NCBI GenBank assembly: GCA_024500155.1
Contig: CM044873.1
Coordinates: forward strand, 7,755,001-7,819,000
Source: Chenopodium formosanum
Lineage: Eukaryota > Streptophyta > Magnoliopsida > Caryophyllales > Amaranthaceae
Reading direction: 5' to 3'
Length of the DNA stretch: 64,000 nt
Made by a program: the position numbers and the translations under genes. The notes below the pieces were generated by a model. It was not told the DNA's origin and did no database searches. It was given only the letters and a program-made list of their open reading frames with translations. The stretch's first letter is position 1. Every line of letters begins with the position of its first letter. Below, piece by piece: positions 23,245-34,589 of the stretch.

Positions 23245-24478
23245 TTTATCACTAGAGATGATCACATCGGGCCAAGCTTTTCCAAAAAAATCCACCCATT
23301 TTGGGCATATTAAAAAGCCCAAAACAATGGCATAGTTGCCAAAATTCCAACTAAAAAAATAAAAATAAAAATAACAAATTAGGTGTATATTTCATCAAGA
23401 ATATGTAAATTACTACTTTTTGTCAAATTGTTGCAAATAATATGTAACGGACATAGTATGTATCTGTACCTATTAAAATAATTAAGGTATGCAAAGCTCA
23501 TAGTGGAAGGTATTTAATGTCTTGTGCAATGTGCTACAATAGTTAAGTATGAAAATGTACCTTATGTATTTATAGTAACAATTCCATTATTTCCATAAGT
23601 ACATGAAGATTTTCTTCATACTTGATTTACTTTGTTTATATCACTTGGCTCAAATATGGTAACCAATAATTCTAAAACGAAATTGGTAATATTCAAATAA
23701 TTCCCCCGAAGATAAGTAAAATCCAAAATCTATACCATTAATTTGATGTTACACGTAGCTTTATATTGTATTACTCATTGACTTATTGTGTATAACATTC
23801 ATCTTCAATTAAATTACATGTACGCCTGTAACTCATTTGGACAAGTGAATATAAAAAAGTACCCGTAACATCTATATAGATTCACATTCACCTAGTTGAG
23901 GCTAGCTTTAGTACATAAGCATATAATAAGGTGCATATATGCCACTCAAAATTAAATTCTTATGGAATATTTTCAAAACCACAAGGTTAAAATTTGTTTC
24001 TAGAGCATAAAAAGGGTAATAAAGGTCAAAGAAAAGTGGAGGTGGCAATTCATTGGCAATATCCCGCGTATATTGGAGGCAACCATATTAGAATAATCTT
24101 ACCCTAGCCCCACCCGTTTCATCGCGTTAAAGCCAACCTATCCTATTTCCCACCTCCCTTCCTTGTTTCCCAAAATCACCTATAAATAGTCCCTTTAAAA
24201 TCACCAAATATCTCACATCATTTTTTACAAGTGTTTTTTTCAAACGTAACCCTGAATTCATATGTCTCACAGGTCTCACGTTCCTCATTACTCTTCTATA
24301 GCTTTCGGCCTCCATTCTCATCTCCTCGTCTCCAGTGAGATGATCTCCAATTCCAATTGGTCTAATTAATTATAAATCATCAATTCCCCTCAATTAGTCT
24401 TCTCTAATTTTAGCCGATTCTTTCATTATAAACCAACCAACCTAATTAATTCTTTTTTGTGCTAACCAAACAACTACG
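23245..24478 (+). promoter_or_regulatory. Promoter and 5' UTR of the dicarboxylate carrier gene
   Basis: AT-rich DNA with no ORF of note. A TATAAATA box lies at 24181-24188, about 290 bases before the ATG, giving a long leader. The 30 bases before the ATG (GTGCTAACCAAACAACTA) are shared with the pseudocopy at about 11390. Confidence 0.55.
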
Positions 24479-25447
24479 ATGGGAGTGAAAGGATTTGTAG
24501 AGGGTGGAATCGCATCCATTATCGCTGGATGCTCAACCCACCCTCTCGACCTTATTAAAGTCCGAATGCAACTCCAAGGCGAACCAGGCATGGCCCCCAC
24601 CGCAACCACAACCACCCTCCGTCCCGCTCTCGCCTTCCACCCATCTTCCGTCCCCCACACAATCACCCTCCCCACCCAACCCCCACCTCCCCGCGTCGGC
24701 CCCATCGGCGTCGGCGTCCGTATCGTCCAACAAGAAGGCGTCGCCGCCATGTTCTCCGGCGTCTCCGCCACCGTACTCCGACAAACCCTCTACTCCACCA
24801 CCCGAATGGGCCTCTACGAAATCCTCAAAACCAAATGGACCGACCCACAAACCGGCTCCCTCACCCTCGGTCGCAAAATCGCCGCCGGCCTCGTCGCAGG
24901 CGGAATCGGCGCAGCCGTCGGTAACCCCGCCGACGTCGCAATGGTCCGCATGCAAGCCGACGGCCGTCTCCCACCGTCGCAACGCCGGAACTACAAGTCC
25001 GTCGTCGAAGCAATCCAACGCATGGTCAAAGACGAAGGCATCACCTCTCTATGGCGCGGGTCCAGCCTAACGGTCAACCGCGCCATGCTCGTAACCGCGT
25101 CGCAGTTAGCGTCGTACGATCAGATCAAGGAGTCGATAATTAATCGTGGGGTGATGAAGGACGGGCTTGGGACCCACGTAACGGCTAGTTTTGCGGCGGG
25201 GTTTGTGGCGGCGGTGGTGTCGAACCCGGTGGATGTGATAAAAACAAGGGTTATGAATATGAAGGTTGCTAGTGGTGAAACGGCGCCGTATAATGGTGCG
25301 GTTGATTGTGCGTTGAAGACCGTCCGATCTGAGGGGATCATGGCTCTTTACAAAGGGTTTATTCCTACCATTTCTAGGCAGGGCCCATTTACGGTTGTGC
25401 TTTTCGTTACTTTGGAACAAGTCCGAAAACTCCTCAAAGATTTCTGA
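24479..25447 (+). CDS. DIC: Mitochondrial dicarboxylate carrier (DIC/UCP4-5 type), intronless
   Basis: Single exon, 322 residues. Three tandem carrier repeats each carry the signature: THPLDLIKVRMQ (about residue 20), NPADVAMVRMQ (about 153) and NPVDVIKTRVM (about 256). The GFVEGGIASIIAGCSTHP start and the Pro/Thr-rich loop of about residues 40-75 are features I recognise from plant DIC1-3 (once called PUMP4-6), which are also intronless and about 313-337 residues long. The protein sits in the inner mitochondrial membrane and exchanges malate, oxaloacetate, succinate, phosphate and sulfate. Base use changes within the gene: the first ~620 nt are strongly C-rich, the rest G/T-rich. A truncated copy lies at 11409. 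The start ATG follows a shared leader. Confidence 0.94.
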   Translation: MGVKGFVEGGIASIIAGCSTHPLDLIKVRMQLQGEPGMAPTATTTTLRPALAFHPSSVPHTITLPTQPPPPRVGPIGVGVRIVQQEGVAAMFSGVSATVLRQTLYSTTRMGLYEILKTKWTDPQTGSLTLGRKIAAGLVAGGIGAAVGNPADVAMVRMQADGRLPPSQRRNYKSVVEAIQRMVKDEGITSLWRGSSLTVNRAMLVTASQLASYDQIKESIINRGVMKDGLGTHVTASFAAGFVAAVVSNPVDVIKTRVMNMKVASGETAPYNGAVDCALKTVRSEGIMALYKGFIPTISRQGPFTVVLFVTLEQVRKLLKDF

Positions 25448-26029
25448 TTATTTCAAAATTAGAAATTAATTAAAGGGTATAATGGTAATTTAATTAATGA
25501 TGATGATGACGAAGATAATTAGGAAAGTTAATGGTACATTTAATGTTTTTGTTGGGGGTTCCTTGAACTTGGGGAATTAGGAGGAGTGTGATTTGGTACA
25601 GTGTTTAACAGCTGTTTGGGGGGTAAAAAGGTAATTTCGTATTCAGCGTGTTGAAATTGTAATATTCGTTGCGTACGTCCTCGAGATGTTTCAACGAGTA
25701 TGATTAAAAATTGGAGTTTGTTATTTGAATGGAGTACGTTTTTTTGATATCATGTTTGTGTTAGGTGTTGATTTTTTTTATACGAGATTGTTTACTCGTA
25801 CTTTAATATTTTGAAAGATTTTGTTTGTTGGTTAAATCGGTGATTGCGTAAAAAGTTGATGCGTAGGATGTTTGATCGACAAAGGAGAGATGTTTATTTA
25901 AATCAATTGGTGTATTCAATCAATTCTTGTTGCAAATCATTTTATATTACATGATACAATAATACAATACTTTTGGTTTAAAAATTTCTTTCCGTATTAA
26001 ATATCACAAACTAGAGGTTATAAAGTGAT
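25448..26029. other. 3' flank of the carrier gene, no further gene
   Basis: Presumed 3' UTR and AT-rich spacer. A GATGATGATGACGAAGAT stretch follows the stop. No ORF or element ends recognised. Confidence 0.6.
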
Positions 26030-26247
26030 ACTCTCTCCGTTTCAGTAGAGTAATATATACTTCATGAGTTTTAAAATTTTTTGGAGTAAAATTTTAATGA
26101 GAGGAAAGTCAATTACAAACTTTGCCATGTCACCTCTTGAACTAACCTAGATGATGAGTAAAAAAAAGTCTAACTTTGAAGATTTTAATTGACTTTTTAT
26201 CTTTGAGAGATTTTTATTTTGACTTGCTAGAACTCGAGGGAGTCCCC
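26030..26247. mobile_element. Stowaway-like MITE
   Basis: Left end CTCTCTCCGTTTCAGTAGA and right end with GAACTCGAGGGAGTCCC form an approximate inverted repeat related to the plant CTCCCTCCGTTYC Stowaway ends, about 218 bp apart. Assignment rests on the ends only. Confidence 0.5.
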
Positions 26248-26592
26248 ATTGATCTTTATAATAAACGATTTACCTTTATTTAGAAGGGTGGTCTTGGTAT
26301 AAACGGTAACAACTTTTTAGTATAAAACCGGTTTTATTCATGAATAGTAAAAAAAAGTTGTGCATCTATTTACAATATTTCCATTAGTAAATAATTATAT
26401 ATTTATCATGAAGATTAACTTGTATTTTCTTGTTAGAACTTTTAGCACTAATTCAATTGGGAGTAATTGGTAATTAGGAGAAGAGAAGATATTATATTCA
26501 ACAATTAGTATAGTAATTAGTACTCCGTAGCACTTATTGATAATGTAAATAACACTCATTTATATAATGAGTCTCATTTAATTTCATTCGTA

Positions 26593-26938
26593 TCTCTACC
26601 TTATAAAAAGTAGAAAATTACTCTTATGAATAGGGTAATGCCAATTATACCCTTTAAAATGTGTATTTACATATATACTCTCATTAATATGTACAAGATT
26701 TTTTAATGAATAGTGTTTGGACAATTATACCCTCTGAAATATTTAATTACGTACTTATTTGCTCTCATGCATTAATGTTAGTTGTCTTGGATATTTATAC
26801 CCATAAACATAGTTGTGTACATATATTTTTTGTCATCAATTCTGCCAATAACTAAATTTGTGATTTTAAGACCAAGCCGAAAGAGTAACTAGATATGACT
26901 AGCTATGCGCGCGCATCGCGGGCGTTAGCTGCCCTAGT
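26593..26938 (+). mobile_element. Possible short Helitron-like element
   Basis: Starts TCTCTACCTTATAAAA after A and ends GTTAGCTGCCCTAG before T. A perfect 12-bp palindrome, ATGCGCGCGCAT, lies about 20 bases before the CTAG. The palindrome-GCATCGC-CTAG arrangement resembles the elements at 2119 and 9675, but the sequence family is different. The 5' end is the least certain part. Confidence 0.5.
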
Positions 26939-27599
26939 CTAAGTAAAAACTAAAAACGGGATTATAAGATTAATAACATACAATAATTGATCTTGCAGCC
27001 TCAAGTTAATTTAAGAAAAGTTGTCTAAAGAACTAGTCATATTAAACATAAAGAAAAAATTATTACAAACAACTCAATTATTAATATCATGGCGTTTAAT
27101 TTAAATCAATGTAAATACAAATAACTTGGGGCCTTGGGGGCATCGTTCTTGTGACACAAAAAGTAGCGACAAAATAAAACTAGGGAGAAAAGTATTGAAA
27201 ATGTTCTATGAGTTCCAACTTTAATTTTATTTAGAGAAAAGTGTGCATAGTGTATTTTAATAATGGTTTCACTAAATATCAACGAAAAGTCAATTAGTTT
27301 AATATGACAACTGAGAATGCATGTCAAAATAAACAAAAATGAGAATACCTTGTAATTTTTAATTGCGTTGCATCGTTAAACTAATAGTAGGAATTTTATA
27401 CTTCGTAATAGGTACGTGTGAATCAATTGAGCAAAATGTGAACATTTTTGCACATCATCTAGAATTTCTAGATGGCTGATAAAATTAACAAAATAACCTA
27501 GTTGTCGTATTGTATAAATGTAGGAATTAAGAATGGATCAACGCTCTCAACATTTTTGAAGACTTGGTAAATTCAATTTGTAAGATAGCAACCTAATAA

Positions 27600-27820
27600 G
27601 GGTTTGTTCACATTTACTGAACTGAACTAAACTGAATTGACTGAACTGAACTGATTTGAGCCAAATTGAACTGAACTAATTTGAGCTGAACTGAGCTGAA
27701 ATGAATATTTTATGAGAGAGGGAAATTAAGAGCTGAACTGAACTGATTGGAGCTGAACTGAACTGAACTAAACTGATTGAAGCTGAACTGAACTGAAATT
27801 AAGTAAATGTAAACATGCCC
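27600..27820. mobile_element. Tourist-like MITE, copy 2
   Basis: Ends GGGTTTGTTCACATTTACT and (reverse complement) GGGCATGTTTACATTTACT are inverted repeats. The interior consists of CTGAACTGAACT units and the phrase TTTTATGAGAGAGGGAAATTA shared with copies at 8981 and 18959. Flanks are TAA and TTA, imperfect here. Confidence 0.75.
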
Positions 27821-29373
27821 TTACTCCAATTGTATGGTTCTTCCAAGATATCAAAAGACCTTCAAATCAATTCTTGTTTTTAATACTACATAATCATGAG
27901 TTCATGAATATAGTTAATAAATTGCTAAATACACATAGGTCTTATCGTTCTTCTTACAATCATATTATCTTGAAAGGACAAAAAATCACTGTTACATTTT
28001 CTAAAATATGTACGAGATTTCTAATATATCCTTATTATCCACACTAAGTCACTAAGTAATGATGGATAATACTTGTGTCAAAAAAAAAAAAATGATGGAT
28101 AATATTGCCAAAAAAGCTATAATTCATAACACAATTTGTAAAATTATGGTATAGTCTCAATCTTAAGATATTAGATAAACATGACAATTTTATCCGAAAC
28201 AAAGTCAAATGTATAATTGCCCTTTTATGCTTGGATTTAGCCTCATTGTCTCTTCATAACGTGTGTTAGACTTAGGATTTGAGAGTAATTACAAGTTACA
28301 ATCACCACTGGCTATGCTAATCTATACTACTAAATTACTAATAATATAGGACTATGAACTAATTCTTCAAACTAGAATATCATTATATAATATTTGGTCA
28401 ACCTAATTGATTATATTTTGTATCTATCTAGAGGCAATTTCTGTGATAGTGATGTATTATTATATACTTTAATTCACTTTAAGCATTGTAATAGACTTAA
28501 TTAACGGTCGGCAATTCAAACGTATTAGCTTTAATTTGGACTTATTCTCCCCTAGTTAAGCCTTACTTGGCTACTTGGAGGAATTACGGAGTATAAAATT
28601 CAGTGTGTATTGCGTCAAGTGCCGTTTACATACAAACTTGCTCCTGCAAAGCTGGAAAGACAAGGTTATACTACTTCAACAATATATATAATTAGTACCA
28701 GCTAATTAGATTAACTAATATGCTTGTTCTAGCACGTAAAGATGATATACATCGTCCATTCCACTCTCAATTGATTATAAATCATGAAAATTCATCTAGG
28801 CATACTTGATTATCTTATTCGGATTATTTGTCTTTACTCGAAGCTATGTGATGATATAGAATGTGATTCACTTCGGACTTCTTCCAATCCATCAAGTAAA
28901 CTATTACGAAATATTTAAATTTCGTTATTAATTATTTTATTGTACAATTAGGAAATTGATACAAGATTAGAAGTGACTAATTAATTGAGTTACACCAACT
29001 TGAATTGATTATTCAAAGTTAAACTGAATGAATTATTGCCTAAAACTGGCTTGAACAAAACTTGATAAGTTCGAATTTATTACCAATTTTATCAAATAGG
29101 TTATAGATACATTTTTGTATTCAAAATGAGCGACAAGGCCATGCCCAAGGGTGAAAACATAAAGTGTAGAGTTGGTAATGAGGTGGTGTCATCCCGACTT
29201 TAGCCATACACTACGCCACCCTTAGATTCATTTATAATATTCAACACGAGACACGATAGGTTGACAAGTGATCCGCTAATACATATAATTAACAAACCCT
29301 AATTGTCCATTAGGCGCAACATGTACTCAATTGTCATCTCTTGGCCAACGTACCACATGGCTCGGGGTGACCT
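27821..29373. other. No gene seen
   Basis: AT-rich spacer with only short chance ORFs. No tRNA, element ends or coding fragments recognised. Confidence 0.6.
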
Positions 29374-30383
29374 CAGTGGCGGATCCAGGATTTTTAAGGT
29401 GCTGGGTCACTGTCACCTATATCGATCATCACTCATCGACCGCATATCGGAGGTGGATGAATTTTGTGATAGACGATGAGTTTGTGGAGGAGGATGCTTG
29501 GGACTAAAGAAACTTGTTATATCATATGTTTTTTATGAAAATTAAGTCACAATTTCAATTTAATTACAAAATCCAATATTGTCAAAAATAGATTAATTCA
29601 ATCTTTTTGCAACTTATCTATTCTACCCAAGTGGTTTTAGAATATTATAGCCAATTAAGTCACAATACCCAATTTAATTATACAAACATAATATATACAA
29701 CACAAATTAGAAAAACCACTTAATGTAATGTCTCAACAACACAAAACATAACAACATTGAAGGATAATCAAATTAATCACATGATAATCAAATATCATAA
29801 GTTCATCATCATTTCAAAAGGAAAACCAAAAAAAAAAAATATTCTATTTCTAGCTAATGCTACTACAATGAATTAAATGAAAAAAGAAGGAAAAAATTGA
29901 AATAATCACATGAAAATCAATAAATCACATAACCATAACATAGGAAGGAAAAAAAAAAAAAAAAAAAAAACAAAAAAACAAAAAGATAAAAGGAATTCCA
30001 AAAAAAAAAAAAAAAAAAAAAAAAAAACAAAAAGATAAAAGGAATACAAAAATTACAAGTAATAGGGCTCACAAAAAGATAAAAGGAATTCCAAAAAAAA
30101 AAAAAAAAACAAAAACAAAAACAAAAAAACAAAAAGATAAAAGGAATACAAAAATTACAAGTAATAGGGCTCGAACTCAAGACTTGTGTGGCTAGGGCCT
30201 TGCTAATTGGGCTTTATCCCAATCCCTCCAACCACTAAGCTACAAGATTGTATTGCTAACTTATAACCAAAAATAATGCTTATATCCTATTTTCCAATAG
30301 GTGCCATTTAAAAAAAAAAAAAAAAAAATTTTTTTCCTGCTAGGTCACGTGACCTAGCAGGACCAAGGCTAGATCCGCCACTG
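29374..30383. mobile_element. Non-autonomous hAT element, 1010 bp, perfect 8-bp duplication
   Basis: Ends CAGTGGCGGATCCAGG and (reverse complement of the right end) CAGTGGCGGATCTAGC are inverted repeats, the common plant hAT type. The target duplication GGTGACCT is perfect (29366-29373 and 30384-30391). The interior has long A-rich runs, a direct repeat of about 40 bases (AAGATAAAAGGAATACAAAA, about 30030 and 30133) and a tRNA-like A/B box module on the minus strand (about 30250-30163). No ORF with transposase features; the A-rich ORFs are low complexity. Confidence 0.93.
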
Positions 30384-30391
30384 GGTGACCT

Positions 30392-32472
30392 TAAGACTAG
30401 AGGGAGACATGGAGTGTGTGAACTGTAAAGTGCAAACATATATGAATATAAAAGGGCGTGTGAATTCCACAAGTTCTCTATACTCCTAGTGTATTAGTCA
30501 AATTAGCATATACCCAATTCCCAAACAAACACAAACACAAACACAAACACCCTAACTAACCCAAAGTTCCAAAAGTTGACAGGAACCTTCATTACACACC
30601 CCTTCCCCAGTTTGTACCTATGTGAATATATGCCGTAGTTATACAAAGCCATGTAACTTGAATTTTCTGATTTTATTCCTCGATCGCGACCGTACACGTG
30701 GTTGATCCACGATCTTTCTTGCATGTTACCAACTTGGCATTCTAGAGCAAAATGCAGTGCACTGAATTTTGATGCCTAGAAAAGAAATGACGTTGTTATT
30801 CACATTTTTAGGTCCATAATATTGGTACACCACTTTATTATATAATAATCCATAACAAGCAGTTGCTCCATTATTGTGAATCAATCAGAGTATATCATGG
30901 CATAAATTCTTGCTAACAGCCAACCTAATCAATGATACGCTATTTTATTGTTGGGTCGGCCAGTAACATTATAGCAGGTATATAGATTTGGTTAATGTAT
31001 GTGCTAATATTCTATAATCAATAATTTAATCATATCTCTCTCTGCCACATGCTATAACAATGTTGGGCATTGGCAATTCTTAGAGACTTCCTCAGTATTT
31101 TTGGTGAGGTGTCCAATAATTGTTTACAACTTACTTTTACTGTTTGGTGAGGAAATTACACATATACCCCTCAACTAGTACATGAAAAGACGCATGTACC
31201 CCTCCACTGCTACTTAAAAAGACGATTATACCCTAGATAAACAAATGGGAAATTAATTATGCACAACTCTTCTCAAATATACTTATTAAAATGTAGTCGT
31301 AATAACACTTTGTGCTTATGTCAAAATTGAAAAAGTAAAAAGAAAACAGTACTGGTAATACAATAACAGAAGGTGCCAAAAAATGAGATCACAGAAGGTG
31401 CCAAATAGTCAAGTAATAAAAGATTCACAGAAGCTGACAATGACGGACAAAATCACAAGACCCACATCCCACCCATTAAAGTATGTCCCATGATTGTAAA
31501 CTTGGAACATTTTGGGATATGTATTTGCTAATGTCGTTATTCTTTCTTTATTTTTTAAAAGTATATATTTGATTACTATTACTTGGTACTCTTGTTTGAA
31601 GAGGTAAGTCCGTAAGTTGAGTGATTCAATGAAAAATACTTTGTAGTTGATTAAATCGCCAAATAAAAGTAGAATGTGTAAAGTTAGAATGACCTAAACT
31701 TGCCAAAAATATTGCTAATCGTATTAGTACATACTTCCTTCGTTTCAAATCAACGTGGTAAGGGAAAATATCACTTTGTAAAATAGTGGGGAGAAATATC
31801 AATGTACGAAAAAAGAAAAAATAAACACGGAGTAGAGTTTATAAAAGAGATGAATCAAAATAGAATCGAGTAAACAAGAATACTTTGCACTTGTATTGTT
31901 TCGGAACAGAGTTAAGCATATTTCACAAATACTCAATTGCATAGCTTCTTCCTAATATATCAGAATATGTAAAGGAGCAGTAAGTAATACGAAGTATACT
32001 ATTATCCTAGTCTTCTAAGCTACGTACTCTCAGATCTACAGCTTTCTTGCCCACCTGCTAAACATATTCCATACACTGATACACAAGAATTTTCTCAACT
32101 CCATAGATATAGAATCAACAATGAATTACAGTATTTTCGACAATAATGGGGAAGATTCAGATGAATGACAAAACTCCCCACCCGAAAAAATGGACAAAAA
32201 TCAGTGCCTGTTTTCTATACACGCCTAACGGATTATTTATTTATTTTTTTTTTTTTTTTAATCGTATATACTAGATTTACCTATAGAGCTAGCACTGCTT
32301 CTTAGACAGAAAAAATATGGTGGCTAGGATAGCAGTAGACACGGTCAGACCCCCTTCGATTTCAACTCCTATAAGGATTGAACCCCTCTATTTGAACAAG
32401 AAAAACACCTAACGAATATGTAACATGGTCTCATTTGTAGTGAAATATACCCTCTATGCTGCGCACACAATT
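30392..32472. other. No gene seen; one possible Stowaway-like MITE
   Basis: AT-rich intergenic DNA up to the 3' end of the large minus-strand gene. About 31733-31912 starts ACTTCCTTCGTTTCAAATCA and ends near TGTTTCGGAACAGAGT, loosely like a Stowaway element. The final ~250 bases are probably 3' UTR of the next gene. Confidence 0.5.
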
Positions 32473-34556
32473 CTACTGAAGCATGGAATGTGCTTCTATT
32501 ATACACCTGGGAGGCTCAAGATCCGAGTCTGGAACACGATAATTAAGCAACTGCTGCATTCGTGACGTAAATGTTTCATCTAACACCTGCATTTCAATTT
32601 TTTGTTATGAATATGACAGTTTTTCTTGTTAAGGACAAAACATTTACTAAGATATGTAAAGGAAAAAACATATTAAGCAGTAAAAATGGTGGACTTACTT
32701 GTAGAGCAATTCGCAGTCCCTTGTACCAGGACCTGTTTTCTTTGTTGTTCTCCAAACAATTCAGAACCTCCTACGATGCAAAAAGGATGATATATTAGCT
32801 AAAGCATACAGTATAATTACAGGAAGTTTGAAACCTTATCCAGGGGGTGCCATCTAACCTGTCCCATCTTATCCCAGAAGCCTCGGCAAACTGTTAGAAA
32901 TACAGGGTTTTCGAGTATTGAGTGGAGATGCTCTATAGTTTTTATCACCAAATCCTGAAGAGGCTGCATCCTGGTCTGCACATCTGACTCAGCAGATGTT
33001 TCTTTAAAATCGTGAATTATTTTCTTCCACTTAGTCGAGTTTTGCAATCTTGTCTAAAAATCAAGAGAAAAACTTCAGAAGGTGAAACAATTTTCATATA
33101 CTGTAAGAAATAACAGAAGCATCTCTGACTTGTTTTCAATGAACTAAGCAAATGTCTATGACTATATGTATCCAAGCCCAAGGAGTGCACACCAACTGTG
33201 AGAGAACACAACTTTCTGTGCACCACTTAAAAGGAGAGCCAAAATCAACTTTTAGATAGGGCTTGTGTTCCCATCTTCACTACTTTCAAGGTCCTCATTT
33301 ATACTTTAAAAAATGGAGCAATACTATGAAGGGTTTTTTGTCAAAAATTGAAGCTGCTTTAGTGTTCCTGCAATTCTATTACAGTATGAAAAATGACGGC
33401 ATTGATGATGCTTGTATGATGTCAAAAAGGTTTTATACGTAGTATTATTTTCTGTGATTTTACCATAAGGCAAAAAGAATAATAATAAAAGAAAAAAAAG
33501 AAGAAGAAAAAGAGGATATATTTTAGAGAGATGATAATTGGATATAACTTAGGGCTCATATTTGCATGTTTAAGTGACAAAATTAGCTTAATTTTAGGAG
33601 TCTTCTTCGGCAAGATGCTTCCATCTCTTCATTTGTCAAAAGGAATATCATAAACTTGCACCCTGTATATCTACCCTATCATAAATCTGTTACCTACCTA
33701 CCTCTTAATATTCATTGTTATTCTCTTAATAGAAATCTACTGTTAATATAAAATTTCATAGGATTGGATTACTGGATAACGGGCTTGCCAGCCGCTACCA
33801 GAAAGGATTGTTCAATATAAATTGTGAAATAGAATGCAAATGGTTATGAAATAAATTATGTTAGCGCCACTTACATTTTCCACTAGCTTCTCAAGAATTG
33901 CTTGGATGTAGTTTCTGAATTTGCTTCTAAGCATTATTGTAACTTCAGTAAGACGCTCTCCAGGAACAGCACTTCCAGCATCATTGATGCAAGCAGTCCA
34001 AGTCTTCAACTGGGCCTCAACCTTTGGAAGCAGCACATCAAGCATTCTTCTCATGGAATTCAAAACAACTCCCAGCTGACAAATTTTAGGGAGAAATATG
34101 TCACTATTTGCTTTCAAACAATTATACATCTGAAGAAATAATTATATATGATAATAGTCTAACCAACGAACAAAACATTCTTCCTCACAGCACTCACCTC
34201 TGCAGGTGCTGTATAAAAGCTGTCAGATCTTTTAGCGAATTTCTGAACATATTTAAGGCCCAGGTTTGTAAGATTGTCCTTCAATGGTGACAACACATCA
34301 GCATATTGTTTCTCCAGGGCCTCCACTACTGCATTTTGAACATCTGCCATCACCTGCATGCAAAACCCAAAAGAAGATAAATGGACGACGTAAACTTTTG
34401 ATGAGATATTGCTTGAAATGTTAGCAATTACACTACATACTTGAACAGGGATTTCTATTACTCGAACCAATCTAGCGTGACTTAGGTAAGGCTATTCATT
34501 ATTGAGTATTGTACCAATTACCAAACCAGCCACACCAATATGCGGTGAACTTGTGC

Positions 34557-34589
<33 letters not shown>

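Larger units (their letters stand above)
21428..24830 (+). repeat. Second copy of the duplicated segment, with the intact carrier
   Basis: Collinear with 10878-11750 (see that entry). It contains the carrier promoter, the intact carrier gene and a 1 kb hAT insertion missing from the first copy, so it is the more complete copy. Confidence 0.75.

Noticed and set aside
24442..25070. Long ORFs in other frames over the dicarboxylate carrier
   Set aside because: They arise from the C-rich codon use of the carrier; none has domain features.
29917..30180. 87-codon ORF on the minus strand
   Set aside because: Almost entirely Phe-rich translation of poly(A/T) runs within the hAT element.
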